From Chromobacterium subtsugae (GTDB taxonomy: Bacteria > Pseudomonadota > Gammaproteobacteria > Burkholderiales > Chromobacteriaceae), in NCBI RefSeq assembly GCF_001676875.1, contig NZ_JYKA01000002.1:331174-395173 (forward strand): a stretch of DNA of 64,000 nt, given 5' to 3'. Each line of letters begins with the position of its first letter. The stretch's first letter is position 1. Both the position numbers and the translations under genes were made by a program. The notes below the pieces were generated by a model, which saw nothing but the letters and a program-made list of their open reading frames with translations, did not search any database and had not been told where the DNA came from. Shown here one piece after another: positions 46,389 to 55,536 of this stretch.

Positions 46389-47080
46389 GCTTCCTTCACA
46401 GGCAAGGGTTCAATGCGTTTGAGCGCTTCGCGCCGCGACAGCGGCGCAAGCGGAGCGGCGGCGACAAAGCCGCGCACCGCGTCGGGATCGGTATAGGCGT
46501 ATTCGCGCAAGGCCCAGCCTATCGCCTTGCGGATGAAGAATTCGGGGTCGGCGGCGTTGGCCGCGCAGTAGCGGAACAGCCGCGCGGCGTCGGTGTCGCG
46601 CTTCCAGTACAGCTGGTGCAGGATGGCGACGCGGCGCAGCCAGAAATCGCCGTCGCCGGACAGCCTGTCCATGTCGGTTTGCAGTTCGCGCCGGGCGCGG
46701 ACCAGCTCGCCTATGATCCAGGCCGCCAGGCCGTCGACGGTGTCCCACCAGGATTTGGCGGCAACCAGCGCCAGCAGCCGCGGCAGGGCGGCCGCCGGCA
46801 ATTCGGCGGCATGGCGGGCCAGCAGGTCCACCGCCACGTACTGGAATTCGCGCTCCGGCTGGCGCCACAGCGTTTCCGCCGCCGCCAGCCAGCCATCGGG
46901 ACCCGCCGCGTCCTGTGAGCGGATCCACGCTCCGGCGGCCTTGCGCCTGGCCGGCGTCGCCAATCCCAGGAAATCGAACTGCCCGCGCATATAGTCGCGC
47001 ATCGCCGGCCGTTTGGCGGGGTCGGCGGCGGCCTCCAGCCGGCGGCGCAGCTCCGGCAGTCCGACGAGCGCGTTTTCCAT
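46385..47080 (-). CDS. AlkD-like DNA alkylation repair protein
   Basis: A 231-residue all-helical HEAT-like repeat protein of the DNA alkylation repair (AlkC/AlkD) family, glycosylases removing N3- and N7-alkyl purines without base flipping. Typical blocks are [17 protein letters not shown] (about 30-46), [18 protein letters not shown] (about 109-126), [18 protein letters not shown] and [26 protein letters not shown] (about 173-198). Length is normal. Overlap with purC suggests co-transcription, an unexpected pairing of repair and purine synthesis. Confidence 0.87.
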   Translation of the reverse strand: MENALVGLPELRRRLEAAADPAKRPAMRDYMRGQFDFLGLATPARRKAAGAWIRSQDAAGPDGWLAAAETLWRQPEREFQYVAVDLLARHAAELPAAALPRLLALVAAKSWWDTVDGLAAWIIGELVRARRELQTDMDRLSGDGDFWLRRVAILHQLYWKRDTDAARLFRYCAANAADPEFFIRKAIGWALREYAYTDPDAVRGFVAAAPLAPLSRREALKRIEPLPVKEA

Positions 47081-47103
47081 CGCTTAGCCGCCCATCCCGC
47101 CGT

Positions 47104-47847
47104 TCACGACTGGAAGCCCGGGTTGTGCTTGGCCTTGTCAGACCATTCGCGCGACTTCTTGGGATCGGCGGGCAGATTGGGCGCGCCGGTCTTGTAGATG
47201 CGCGCCAGCGCGCGCTGGACCTTGGGCGGCGTATAGCCGGAAAGCGCGCTGGCCGCGCGCTCGTACCAATAGACAGCCTGCTTGCCATCCGCCGGCACGC
47301 CTTCGCCGCGCTCGTACATCTGGCCCAGCAGGTAGTAATTCTCGGTGCCATCGTCATCCTGCCCGGTGGCCGCCACCAGCAGCCGGCTGCCGCGCGGCGC
47401 GTCGCGGTAGGGCGCGGGCGCGGTAATCAGCAGTCTGGCGAAGTCCTGCTTCAGCCTGTAGCCGCTGCCCTCCGGCTCCGGATAGCGCGCGGCGCGCTCC
47501 AACAGCTGGATCAGCTTGGGGTAGTCCTTCTTCACCGCTGGCGACTTGAGGTAGCCGTTAGGATTGCGGCCATAGCTGTCCGCCAGCAGCGACAGCGAAC
47601 GGCGGTCGCCCATCTCGGCGGCCCTCATGAACAATTCGTGGGCCTTGACCTGCTGGCCGGCCTGCATCAGCTGGTAAGCCTGGTCGCCCATCGGCTTGGC
47701 GCTGGCTTGCGGCGCCAGCGGCTGGCTCTGGCCGGCGGCCGGCGTCTCGGCATGGGCGGACAGCGCGGGCGCGCAGGCCAGCGCCAGCAGCAGCGCCGCC
47801 GGCCTCAGCGCTTGCGACAGGGTCTTGGAAAATGCGGAAGGATTCAT
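47104..47847 (-). CDS. Exported Sel1-like repeat protein
   Basis: A 247-residue protein with a signal peptide (cleavage about LSAHAE, residue 33) and Sel1-like repeats: AHELFMRAAEMGDRRSLSLLADSYG, NYYLLGQMYERGEGVPADGKQAVYWYERAAS and a final short repeat. Sel1 repeats mediate protein-protein contacts, here in the periplasm. It lies 23 bases upstream of the AlkD-like gene on the same strand. A shorter exported Sel1 protein occurs at 59.1 kb. Function unknown. Confidence 0.75.
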   Translation of the reverse strand: MNPSAFSKTLSQALRPAALLLALACAPALSAHAETPAAGQSQPLAPQASAKPMGDQAYQLMQAGQQVKAHELFMRAAEMGDRRSLSLLADSYGRNPNGYLKSPAVKKDYPKLIQLLERAARYPEPEGSGYRLKQDFARLLITAPAPYRDAPRGSRLLVAATGQDDDGTENYYLLGQMYERGEGVPADGKQAVYWYERAASALSGYTPPKVQRALARIYKTGAPNLPADPKKSREWSDKAKHNPGFQS

Positions 47848-47996
47848 CACGGTGCTCTTTCTTGATCTGGTTGCCGCCGGCCGGTCTGGCCGGCATACGG
47901 CCAAGCCTACCGCGCCGGCCGCCGCGGCGGAAATGACCGCCCCGGCTGCGGGCCGGGAATGAAAATGGCGTCCGTTCAGCGTCATCGCGATGAGAA

Positions 47997-48021
47997 ATGG
48001 CGAAGCCGCCGGCCTCGCCAT
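47997..48021 (-). terminator. Weak terminator-like hairpin after purK
   Basis: Seven-base-pair stem (47997-48003 with 48015-48021) just past the purK stop; on the minus strand the second arm is followed by TTCTC rather than a T run. The remainder of 47848-47996 shows no gene. Confidence 0.3.
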
Positions 48022-48029
48022 CTCGCTCG

Positions 48030-49160
48030 CTACAGGGTGTCCTTCAAGGCCCTGGCCTGCTCCAGCGCCTCGTCGGCCGTGGCCGCCATCACGTTGAAGT
48101 GGCCCATCTTGCGGCCCGGCCGCGCCGTTTTCTTGCCGTACAGGTGCAACTGGGCGTTGGGCGCTTCGGCCAGCACGTCCCAGTGCGGCTCGCGGCCGTC
48201 TTCCCTCCAGACGTCGCCCAGCAGGTTCACCATCACCACCGGGCTGAGCAGGTCGGTGCGGCCCGGCAGCAGGCCGCACATCGCGCGCACCTGTTGCTGG
48301 AACTGGTCGGTCAGGCAGGCGGTGAGGGTGTAGTGGCCGGAGTTGTGCGGCCGCGGCGCGATCTCGTTGACCACCAGGCTGTGGTCGGCCAGCACGAAGA
48401 ACTCCACCGCCAGCACGCCGACGTAGTCGAGCGCCTCGGCCAGCTTCCGGGCCATCTCCTGCGCCTGCCTGGCCAGCGCCGGGGCGACGCGCGCCGGCAC
48501 GATGGATTCGTCGAGGATGCCGTTCTTGTGGATGTTTTCCGCCAACGGAAACACCGCGCTTTGCGCGCTGCTGACCCGGGTGACGATGGCCGACACTTCC
48601 AATTGCAGGTCCAGCATCTTTTCCAGCACGCAGGCCTGGCCGCCCAGGTTGGCGTAGGCGGCGCGCGCCTCGTCCTGGGTGTTCACTCTGACCTGGCCCT
48701 TGCCGTCGTAACCCAGGCGCGCGGTTTTCAGGATGCCCGGCAGATAGGGCGCCAGGTCCACCTGGATGTCCTCGACGCTCTCGATGGCCAGGTAGGGCGC
48801 GGTGGCGAGGCCGGCCTTGCGGATCCAGCTTTTCTCGGCGATGCGGTCCTGGGCGATGGCGACGCAGTCGCCGGACGGCGACACGCGGGTGCGCTTGGCC
48901 AGCTCGCGCATCGCGTCGGCGTTGACGTTTTCGAATTCGGTGGTGACCGCCGCGCAGCTGGCGGCCAGCTCGGCCAGCGCGGCCGGATCATTGTACGGCG
49001 CCTGGATGTGGCGGTCGGCGAAGGCCGCCGCCGGCGCGCTTTCGTCCGGGTCCAGCACCGTCACGCGGTAACCCATGGTCTTGGCTGCGACGGCGAACAT
49101 GCGGCCCAGCTGGCCGCCGCCCAGGATGCCCAGCATCGCCGGCGGCAGGATGGCGGCCAT
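48030..49160 (-). CDS. purK: 5-(carboxyamino)imidazole ribonucleotide synthase
   Basis: ATP-grasp enzyme converting AIR and bicarbonate to N5-CAIR. The 376-residue protein has the N-terminal GILGGGQLGRMFA, VTTEFENVNADAM, KTARLGYDGKGQ, an ATP-grasp core (EVSAIVTRVSSAQ; VEFFVLADHSLVVNEIAPRPHNSGHYT) and the C-terminal YGKKTARPGRKMGH. Its start overlaps the purE stop by one base (TAATG), so purE and purK are coupled. Confidence 0.96.
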   Translation of the reverse strand: MAAILPPAMLGILGGGQLGRMFAVAAKTMGYRVTVLDPDESAPAAAFADRHIQAPYNDPAALAELAASCAAVTTEFENVNADAMRELAKRTRVSPSGDCVAIAQDRIAEKSWIRKAGLATAPYLAIESVEDIQVDLAPYLPGILKTARLGYDGKGQVRVNTQDEARAAYANLGGQACVLEKMLDLQLEVSAIVTRVSSAQSAVFPLAENIHKNGILDESIVPARVAPALARQAQEMARKLAEALDYVGVLAVEFFVLADHSLVVNEIAPRPHNSGHYTLTACLTDQFQQQVRAMCGLLPGRTDLLSPVVMVNLLGDVWREDGREPHWDVLAEAPNAQLHLYGKKTARPGRKMGHFNVMAATADEALEQARALKDTL

Positions 49161-49648
49161 TATTCGGCCTCCGGCAGCGTCATCGCCAGCACGGTTTCTT
49201 CTTGCGCCTTGCGGAAAGCCACCAGCTTCTCGGCCAGCTCCGGCCGGGTGGTGGCCAGCATCGCCACCGCGAACAGCGCGGCGTTGGCGGCGCCGGCCTC
49301 GCCGATGGCGAAGGTGGCCACCGGAATGCCCTTGGGCATCTGCACGATGGACAGCAGCGAGTCCTCGCCGCGCAGGTATTTGGACGGCACCGGCACGCCC
49401 AGCACGGGCACGTGGGTCTTGGCGGCCAGCATGCCCGGCAGGTGGGCGGCGCCGCCGGCGCCGGCGATGATGGCCGCGAGGCCGCGCGGCGCGGCTTCTT
49501 CGGCGTACTGGAACAGCAGGTCCGGGGTGCGGTGGGCGGAGACGACGCGGGTTTCGCAGGCGATGCCGAAGCGCTTCAGCATGCTCGCGGCGTGCTGCAT
49601 CACTTCCCAGTCGCTGTTGCTACCCATCACGATGCCGACTTCAATCAT
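49160..49648 (-). CDS. purE: N5-carboxyaminoimidazole ribonucleotide mutase
   Basis: Class I PurE, converting N5-CAIR to CAIR. The 162-residue protein has [13 protein letters not shown] near the start (about 5-17), [18 protein letters not shown] (about 37-54), [14 protein letters not shown] and [43 protein letters not shown]. It is the first gene of the purE-purK pair; no PurR-like operator was identified in the short upstream region. Confidence 0.96.
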   Translation of the reverse strand: MIEVGIVMGSNSDWEVMQHAASMLKRFGIACETRVVSAHRTPDLLFQYAEEAAPRGLAAIIAGAGGAAHLPGMLAAKTHVPVLGVPVPSKYLRGEDSLLSIVQMPKGIPVATFAIGEAGAANAALFAVAMLATTRPELAEKLVAFRKAQEETVLAMTLPEAE

Positions 49649-49774
49649 GGCGGTGCTGCTCGCGGATGGTGAACGAAGACCGCGATTTTAACCGATGCCG
49701 CCGGCTACCCGTTATGGTTTTTTATTTTCATATCAAGACAGTTAGCGAATATAACCACCCGGGATCGCCGCCGT

Positions 49775-50596
49775 TCACGCCGGTTTCGGATAGGTGAACA
49801 GCAGCAGATGCACGGTGTTGAAAGCCACATGCGCCAGCACCGCCAGCCACAGCTGGCGGCGCGCGGCGTAGATCAGGCCGTAGCCGATGCCGGCCAGCGT
49901 GGCCAGCCCCGCCCAGGCCCAGCCGCCGGCCAGGTGCGCCAGGCCGAACAGCAAGGACGCCGCCATCAGCGCGGCGAAAGGCTCGGTGCGGATTTCCAGC
50001 CAGCGCTGGACGCCGGCGCGGAAGAAGGCCTCCTCCGCCAGCGACACCAGGAAGCAATTGGCGAACAGCCAGGGCAGCAGCCAGGCCGGCCATTTCGGCG
50101 CCAGGCCGATGATGCCGAAGCCGGCGGCGATGCCCAGCACGAACAGCAGCGCGAGGCCGCCCACCGCCGCCGCCGGCCAGCCCAGCGTGCGGCCGGGCAG
50201 CGGGGCATTGCACAGGTTGAGCAGCAGCAACAGGCCGGCCAGGCCCTTGTCGTAGCTCCAGAACAGCCGGTACGGCGCGCTGGCGGCGCTGGCCTTGCCC
50301 TGCCACAGCAAGGGGTTGTCGAAGCCGGGCAGCGCGTGCACCGCCAGCGCCAGCAGCAAGGCCACCCACACCAGGTACCACTCCGGCCGCGGATAGCGGC
50401 GCAGGCTGCAAGTGAGGCCGGCGGCGGCGGCCGTCGCCACCACGCCCAGCGGCTGCAGCACGCCGGCGGCCAGCGCCAGCATCGCGCTGGTGACCAGGGC
50501 TATCCAGCCCGGCGCGGCGTGGCGCAGGCTGGCGGCGACAAGGCCCAGGGCCAGCAGCGCGAAGGCGGCCAGCGTCAGGGGGGGCGGCAGGGGCAT
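49775..50596 (-). CDS. CPBP family intramembrane metalloprotease
   Basis: A 273-residue polytopic membrane protein of the CPBP (CAAX protease and bacteriocin-processing, Abi) family. About eight hydrophobic segments; the catalytic motifs are AEEAFFRAGVQ (EExxxR, about 190-200), FGLAHLAGGW (about 219-228) and HVAFNTVH near the C-terminus. Substrate unknown; members in other bacteria act on peptides, anti-sigma factors or have self-immunity roles. Flanked by purE and sorB; not obviously linked to either. Confidence 0.83.
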   Translation of the reverse strand: MPLPPPLTLAAFALLALGLVAASLRHAAPGWIALVTSAMLALAAGVLQPLGVVATAAAAGLTCSLRRYPRPEWYLVWVALLLALAVHALPGFDNPLLWQGKASAASAPYRLFWSYDKGLAGLLLLLNLCNAPLPGRTLGWPAAAVGGLALLFVLGIAAGFGIIGLAPKWPAWLLPWLFANCFLVSLAEEAFFRAGVQRWLEIRTEPFAALMAASLLFGLAHLAGGWAWAGLATLAGIGYGLIYAARRQLWLAVLAHVAFNTVHLLLFTYPKPA

Positions 50597-50672
50597 GGCG
50601 GCTCCGTGGAAAAGTGGCGGAAGCCCACGATGATAACGGCAGGCGGCGGCCAGGCCAAACCCGCCGCCGCGC

Positions 50673-51002
50673 TCAGGGCTTGGCCGGCGGCCGCGGCTGC
50701 AGCAAGCGCCGGCGCTGCGCGTCGGCGAGATAGGCGGCGATCGGCGCCACCTCCTCCGGCGCGATCGGCGCCTTGAAGGCGGCGCGCATCTTGTCGACGA
50801 TGGCCTGCCAGCGCGCCTGGCTGAAGTCGGGCTGCAGCGCGATGTAGTCGGCCGAATGGCAGATCAGGCAGCGCTGCAGCGCGGTCGGATAGCCGGGATG
50901 GCCGCTGTCGGGCAGCATCGCGGTTTCGTTGGGCAACTGGATGGAGACGGCGCCGGCCGGGCCGGCCAGCAGAAGCAGCGCGACGAGCAGGGCGGGTTTC
51001 AT
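50673..51002 (-). CDS. sorB: Sulfite dehydrogenase cytochrome subunit (SorB-like)
   Basis: A 109-residue periplasmic monohaem cytochrome c: signal peptide (cleavage about AGAVS), a haem site CLICH (Cys45-His49) and a downstream methionine candidate (DKMRAAF). Its start codon overlaps by one base the stop of the molybdopterin oxidoreductase gene, as in sorAB operons, where SorB takes electrons from the SorA molybdenum/haem centre. Assignment depends on this context. Confidence 0.8.
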   Translation of the reverse strand: MKPALLVALLLLAGPAGAVSIQLPNETAMLPDSGHPGYPTALQRCLICHSADYIALQPDFSQARWQAIVDKMRAAFKAPIAPEEVAPIAAYLADAQRRRLLQPRPPAKP

Positions 51003-52228
51003 CAGCCGGCCTCCCCGATGACCAGCGCCACCCGCTCCGCCACGTTGCGGGCGTAGCCGCCGGGGTTCCACGGCTGGACCAGCGGCTGCGTCTGGCCGTC
51101 GTTGGCGGTGGCGCGCGCCAGCAGCTGCAGCGCGCCCGGCTTGACGCCATCCAGCGTCAGCGTCCATGGCCGGAACGCGAAGCGGCCGCGCTCCTCGCCA
51201 AGCCGCGCCGGCAGCCAGCTGCGGCCGCCGTCGGCGGACACTTCCACCCGGCGGATGCCGCTGCCGCCGTCGAAGGCGATGCCGCGCAAAGCCAGCCGGC
51301 CGTCCGGCGCCGCCACGGTCTGGCCGTCGGCCGGGTGGGTGATGAAGCTGCGCACCTTCATTCTTGTCAGCCGCACCGTCCGCTCCGGCTTGGCGCCGGG
51401 GGCGATGCCGTAGTCCGGCGTGTCCGGCACGGTGTAGGCGGTGGCGGCGAACCAGCCGTCGAACACGTGGTCGAGCACCTCCAGCTGCGACAGATGCTTC
51501 ATCCAGTACGAGGCGTAGAAACCCGGCACCACCAGCCGCAGCGGATAGCCGTTGAGCACCGGCAGCGGCTGGCCGTTCATCGCCCAGGCTATCATCACCT
51601 CAGGCCGCAGCGCGTCCTCCAGGTACAGCGAGCGGATGAAGCTGGGGGTCTCCTCCAGCGCCGGCTGGTCGGTGCCGCGGAACGCCACCTGCACCGCGCC
51701 GTCCTTCACGCCAGCCGCCTTCAGCACATCGGCCAGCCTCACCCCGGTCATCTCGACGCAGGCCATCGAGCCGTTGCCCAGCTGCGCGCCCTGCACCCGG
51801 GGCTGCAGCAGGCCGCGGCCATTGCCGGCGCACTGCATCACCACGGTTTGGCTGACGGTTTCGAAACGGGTTTGCAGATCGCGCAGCGTCAGCGTCAGCG
51901 GCTGCCGGACCAGCCCTTTCACCGTCAGGGTATGGCTGGCGGCGTCGATGTCCAGCGGGTGGCCGGCCAGGTGGTAGCGGACGAACACCGCCTCGTTGGG
52001 CGTGATCAGGCCGCGGTCGAACTGGGAAAACGGCGTCTCCAGATGCACCGGCCGGGTGGTGATGCGCAGCAGCGGCATCTTCTGCGGATACGGCACCAGC
52101 TCGCGCCAGCCGTTGTCGAAGCCCTGATACAGCCAGGCTGCCGCCCGCAGCCTGCCGGACAGGGCCAGCAGGCCAGCGGCGGCCAAGCCGCCCTTCAATA
52201 CTGCCCGCCGTCGCAGGGCGTCATCCAT
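51002..52228 (-). CDS. sorA: Sulfite:cytochrome c oxidoreductase molybdopterin subunit (SorA-like)
   Basis: Periplasmic molybdoenzyme of the sulfite oxidase family, oxidising sulfite to sulfate. The 408-residue protein starts with a Tat signal (RRRAVLKGGLAAAG). The Mo-cofactor domain holds the molybdenum-ligand cysteine in VMQCAGNGRG (about 164-173), plus YPLRLVVPGFYASYWMKHL; a dimerisation domain follows (GIRRVEVSADGGRSWLPA; WNPGGYARNVAERVAL). ATG 52228 directly precedes the Tat motif. It is coupled to sorB. moaD-moaE for the cofactor are at 23.8 kb. A substrate other than sulfite cannot be fully excluded. Confidence 0.88.
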   Translation of the reverse strand: MDDALRRRAVLKGGLAAAGLLALSGRLRAAAWLYQGFDNGWRELVPYPQKMPLLRITTRPVHLETPFSQFDRGLITPNEAVFVRYHLAGHPLDIDAASHTLTVKGLVRQPLTLTLRDLQTRFETVSQTVVMQCAGNGRGLLQPRVQGAQLGNGSMACVEMTGVRLADVLKAAGVKDGAVQVAFRGTDQPALEETPSFIRSLYLEDALRPEVMIAWAMNGQPLPVLNGYPLRLVVPGFYASYWMKHLSQLEVLDHVFDGWFAATAYTVPDTPDYGIAPGAKPERTVRLTRMKVRSFITHPADGQTVAAPDGRLALRGIAFDGGSGIRRVEVSADGGRSWLPARLGEERGRFAFRPWTLTLDGVKPGALQLLARATANDGQTQPLVQPWNPGGYARNVAERVALVIGEAG

Positions 52229-52374
52229 GGTTGCGGCTCCTTCGGATGCGATGGGCGGCCGACGCGCGCGGCCGCGGCCGGCAATGCCTTTGGCATGGCC
52301 GGAATTTGCGCCATCGTAGGCGCGCGCGCCGCGAATGTCCACGGCATGGGCAGGGAAAAGGGCTGACTGTTGCG

Positions 52375-52665
52375 TCAGCGCCGATGGCGGCGCAAGGCGC
52401 GCCAGACCGCCCCGCCGGCGGCGGCGCCGATGCCGGCCAATGCCAGCAGCGCGCCCAGGCCGAAGCCCGGCGGCATCTCGCCGGAGTCGGGCGTGGCCGG
52501 CCGCGCCAGCAGCATCGCCAGGAAGCCGGCGATCAACAGCGACGCGCAAGCCAGCCAGCGCAGGCCGCGGGTGCGCCAGGCCAGCCGCAGCGCGTACAGC
52601 AGCGAGGCGGCGTAAAGCGCCAGCAAGGCGATCAGGGGAATCAGTTCGGGATGGATCCAGGGCAT
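52375..52665 (-). CDS. Small membrane protein, unknown
   Basis: A 96-residue protein with about three hydrophobic helices (about 7-24, 33-46, 64-84) and a basic C-terminus (WRALRRHRR). No family recognised. The start at 52665 (MPWIHPELIP) is the only sensible one; the frame stays open upstream through the next gene in antisense register. It lies 87 bases after the 52752 gene on the same strand and upstream of sorA. Confidence 0.55.
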   Translation of the reverse strand: MPWIHPELIPLIALLALYAASLLYALRLAWRTRGLRWLACASLLIAGFLAMLLARPATPDSGEMPPGFGLGALLALAGIGAAAGGAVWRALRRHRR

Positions 52666-52751
52666 GCGGCGCGGGTCTGCAATCGGGCGAAAGACCCGAT
52701 GGTAGACCCGGAGCGGCGGCCAAGGTTCGGGAAACCGGCCGCCGCCGCGCC

Positions 52752-53126
52752 TCACTGCACCACGATGTCGCTGAGGTGGTAGGTGCCGGTGCGGCTCAGC
52801 TGGCAGAACACCTTGGCCTTCAGCGACACGGTCTTGCCCTTGTAGCGGCCCATGCCTTCCTGATTCAGCGCCAGGCTGCGCTTGGCCTGCTCGCCGCAGT
52901 CGCCGCCGTCGTCGAAGGTCATTTCCCGCTCCAGCTTCAGGTGGTAGGCCTTGAAGAAGGTGCCGTCGGCCTTGCTGCCGGAGGAGATCGGCCCGATCAC
53001 GGCGCCGCGCAGCGTGATCGGCGTCTCGCCGTCGTCGCGCACCGCGATAGCCTTGCCGGCGCAGGCCAGCTGGCTGGCCGCCAGCAGGCACAGCGCGGTC
53101 AGGAGGTAACTGCGATTGGTTTTCAT
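52752..53126 (-). CDS. Small exported protein, DUF4431-like
   Basis: A 124-residue exported protein (signal peptide, cleavage about LACAGK). The mature part, ITLRGAVIGPI...YHLKLEREMTFDDG...YKGKTVSLKAKVFCQLSRTGTYHLSDIVV, resembles the small OB-like DUF4431 domain in which a GKxVxVxGxLF..HTxHH.T pattern ends the protein; this match is tentative. Two cysteines could form a disulfide. Function unknown. It lies 72 bases after the next exported protein gene on the same strand. Confidence 0.65.
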   Translation of the reverse strand: MKTNRSYLLTALCLLAASQLACAGKAIAVRDDGETPITLRGAVIGPISSGSKADGTFFKAYHLKLEREMTFDDGGDCGEQAKRSLALNQEGMGRYKGKTVSLKAKVFCQLSRTGTYHLSDIVVQ

Positions 53127-53198
53127 GTTTTGCTGCTCATCACGGTAAACGCGCCCCTTGCGATGAGGGGCGCTTGTTTTGCTTTGGGGTTGGCTGGC

Positions 53199-54008
53199 TT
53201 AGCGCGACTGGCTGCAGCGCAGGCCCAGCTTGGCCAGCTGCGCGGGCTGGCTGGCGGCGACCTGCCAGTCGCCGCCGTTGCGGCTGAAGCGCAGCGCCAG
53301 CTTCTGGCCGCCCTTCTCCAGCTGCAGGCCCAGGCTGTTGCCGCGCCAGGATTTGAAGACGGTTTCCACCGAAGCGTCGCTCAGGCTGCAGAACAGGCTG
53401 CCCTGCTCGGTGTTCGGCAGCGACACCAGCTGCAGGCGCCAGTCGGGCGAATTCTGCAGCTGCAGCAGCGCGCTGCCGTCGGGCGACGCGGACACCATGT
53501 TCTCGGTGCTGTAGGTAAAAAAGACCTTGCCGCTGCGGTTGTCGATCAGCAGGCTGCCCGGCGCGTCATGGCCGAACTGCAGGTCGACGCGCTGCAGCGC
53601 GTTGCCGGCCAGCGGGCCCTGGTAGAGGAAGGTGGAGCTGTCGCCGTCGCCCTTGGCGATTTTCCAGCTCTTGAACTGCAGGCGCTGGCCGGCCGGGGTG
53701 GACACGGTCAGCAACTGGCCCTGGCGGCGGCTGAATTCCGGATGCGCGGCGACCATGCGGCTGTCGTTCTTCGGGATGCTCATCGGATCCAGCAGCTGGC
53801 GGCGGTCGCCGGCTTCGCGCAGGATGGCCGCGCTGGCGGCCGCGTCCAGCGCCTGCGCCGCGACGGCGCGGCCGGCGTGCTGCTGGCCACGCAGCTGGCC
53901 GGCCAGGTCGATCACCGGATCGCTGTCGAAGTTGGTGATGGGCGCGGCCAGCGCGCCGCCCGCTGCCGACAGCAGCAGGCCGAGCAGGGGATAGAAGGAT
54001 TTTTTCAT
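53199..54008 (-). CDS. Exported protein of unknown function
   Basis: A 269-residue protein with a signal peptide (cleavage about GGALAAP, residue 22). The mature part is rich in beta-strand-like segments (LLTVSTPAGQRLQFKSW, SLLIDNRSGKVFFTYSTENMV, WRLQLVSLPNTEQG) with two C-terminal-half cysteine positions. No family recognised. It is clustered with two other small exported or membrane genes on the same strand, but gaps of 72-90 bases leave operon structure open. Confidence 0.6.
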   Translation of the reverse strand: MKKSFYPLLGLLLSAAGGALAAPITNFDSDPVIDLAGQLRGQQHAGRAVAAQALDAAASAAILREAGDRRQLLDPMSIPKNDSRMVAAHPEFSRRQGQLLTVSTPAGQRLQFKSWKIAKGDGDSSTFLYQGPLAGNALQRVDLQFGHDAPGSLLIDNRSGKVFFTYSTENMVSASPDGSALLQLQNSPDWRLQLVSLPNTEQGSLFCSLSDASVETVFKSWRGNSLGLQLEKGGQKLALRFSRNGGDWQVAASQPAQLAKLGLRCSQSR

Positions 54009-54097
54009 GGGATCAATAAGCGATACGGGAGGATTTCCGCCTCGCTTATGTCATTGGGTTCGCTGGCTGTCAATGTAATTATGACAACCTGTCTGGC

Positions 54098-55192
54098 TCA
54101 ATGGCCGGCCAGCGCGTCCAGCACCTTGCTAGACAGCGCCTGCGGCTGCGCGGTGACCCGCAGCAAATGGCGCAACGCCGGATGCGGCGGCCGGTGCACC
54201 GCCACCCCTTCGGCCAGCAGCTTGCGCTGGATCGCCTCGCTGCAGGAGGCGTTGGGGTAGAGCACGCTGACGAAATTGGTGTGCGACGGCAGCACGGCGA
54301 GGTCGCGCGCGCGCAGCGCGGCCTCCAGCTTGTCCCGCAGCTGCACCGTGGCCTGCACCAGTTGGCGCGCGTAGTCCGGGTCGTCCAGCACCAGCTGCGC
54401 CGCGTGCTGGGCCAGGCCCGACAGCGCGTACTGCGGCCGGATCTGGTCGGCCTTGGCGATGATGTCGGCCGGCGCCAGCGCGAAGCCCACCCGCAGCCCG
54501 GCCAGGCCGTAAGCCTTGGACAAGGTGCGCAGCCGCAGGGTGTTGGGCAATACCCCTGCCGGCGGCGCGTCCTGCGGGTCCTGGCAGAAATCGACATAGG
54601 CCTCGTCGAGGATCAGCATGGTCTGCGTCGGCAGCTGCTGGCGCAGCGCCTGGATCTCGGCGGCCGACCAGTAATGGCCGGTGGGGTTGTCGGGATTGGC
54701 CAGGTACAGCGCCACCGCGCGTTCGGCCTGCACCACCTCGCACAGGCGCGCGAGATCCGGCCGCAGGCCTATGCCCTGCGCCTGATACGGCACTTCCAGG
54801 ATGCGCGCGCCCACGCCCTCGGCGAAATAGCGGAAGGCCGGGTAGGTGCCGGCGCTGCACACCACCGCGTCGCCGGCGTTGCAGCGCAGCCGCAGCGCCA
54901 GCAGGATCAGGCTGTCGGCGCCGCAGTCGAAGATCACCTGGCTGCTCTCCACCCCGTGGCGTTGCGCGGCGCGCTCGCGCAGCGCCAGCGCGTAGGGGTC
55001 GGGATACAGCCGCGCCAGTTCGGCCAGCGCCTCGCCCCACTGCGCCAGCAGCGGCGACTCCGGCTTGCTCATGCTCTCGTTGGCGCCCAGCCGGCTGACC
55101 ACCTTGTGCCCCAGCGCCGCCTCCAGCTTGGCGATGCCCGGAAACGGGTTGACGATGGTGTGATGTTCCAGGTGGCGCGCGTAATGTGGCAT
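54098..55192 (-). CDS. hisC: Histidinol-phosphate aminotransferase family protein
   Basis: A 364-residue fold-type I PLP aminotransferase of the HisC group. Motifs: RLGANESMSKPESP at the substrate-binding N-terminus, FDCGADSLILLALRL, YLANPDNPTGHYW (about 161-173), ILDEAYVDFCQD with the PLP-binding Asp, RLRTLSKAYGLAGLRVGFAL with the Schiff-base lysine (about 224) and a C-terminal RHLLRVTAQ. ATG 55192 (MPHYARHLE) was preferred to one 11 codons upstream. No other his genes are nearby, so it could be a HisC paralogue acting on aromatic or other phosphorylated substrates. Confidence 0.82.
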   Translation of the reverse strand: MPHYARHLEHHTIVNPFPGIAKLEAALGHKVVSRLGANESMSKPESPLLAQWGEALAELARLYPDPYALALRERAAQRHGVESSQVIFDCGADSLILLALRLRCNAGDAVVCSAGTYPAFRYFAEGVGARILEVPYQAQGIGLRPDLARLCEVVQAERAVALYLANPDNPTGHYWSAAEIQALRQQLPTQTMLILDEAYVDFCQDPQDAPPAGVLPNTLRLRTLSKAYGLAGLRVGFALAPADIIAKADQIRPQYALSGLAQHAAQLVLDDPDYARQLVQATVQLRDKLEAALRARDLAVLPSHTNFVSVLYPNASCSEAIQRKLLAEGVAVHRPPHPALRHLLRVTAQPQALSSKVLDALAGH

Positions 55193-55294
55193 GGCGGTTC
55201 CGATTCGCAGGGTGACGACGGCCATTCTAGGCCAACGCGAGTTCAGACAAGCGATTGCTTGGAAATATCCTTAGCGCGGAAAGAAGCCTTCCGG

Positions 55295-55447
55295 CTAGCG
55301 GGCGGCCGAAGCCGCGGCGGGCGCGGCCGCCTGCGGGGCCGGAGCGACGGCGTGGGCCGGCGGCGCCTTGGGCAACACCAGCGGTCCTTTGTAACCGCAG
55401 GCCGCCAGGGCCAGGGTCAGGCTTGCACAAGCGAGCAGGGTACGCAT
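55295..55447 (-). CDS. lptM: LptM (YifL-like) lipoprotein, LPS transport maturation factor
   Basis: A 50-residue lipoprotein. The lipobox LAAC (Cys17) is followed at once by the family signature GYKGPLVLPK. In E. coli LptM assists disulfide maturation of the outer-membrane LptDE lipopolysaccharide translocon. The C-terminal half is a low-complexity Ala/Pro stretch. It is usually next to lysA or dapF; here it precedes hisC and is divergent from cyaY, the latter pairing being common. Confidence 0.85.
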   Translation of the reverse strand: MRTLLACASLTLALAACGYKGPLVLPKAPPAHAVAPAPQAAAPAAASAAR

Positions 55448-55536
55448 ACTGACAGCAATCCGATATGGCAAAATCAGCATACTAGCAAAACCGCGCCGGC
55501 CCGTGTTGCGTCCGGCCGGCCACACAGGAAACCATC

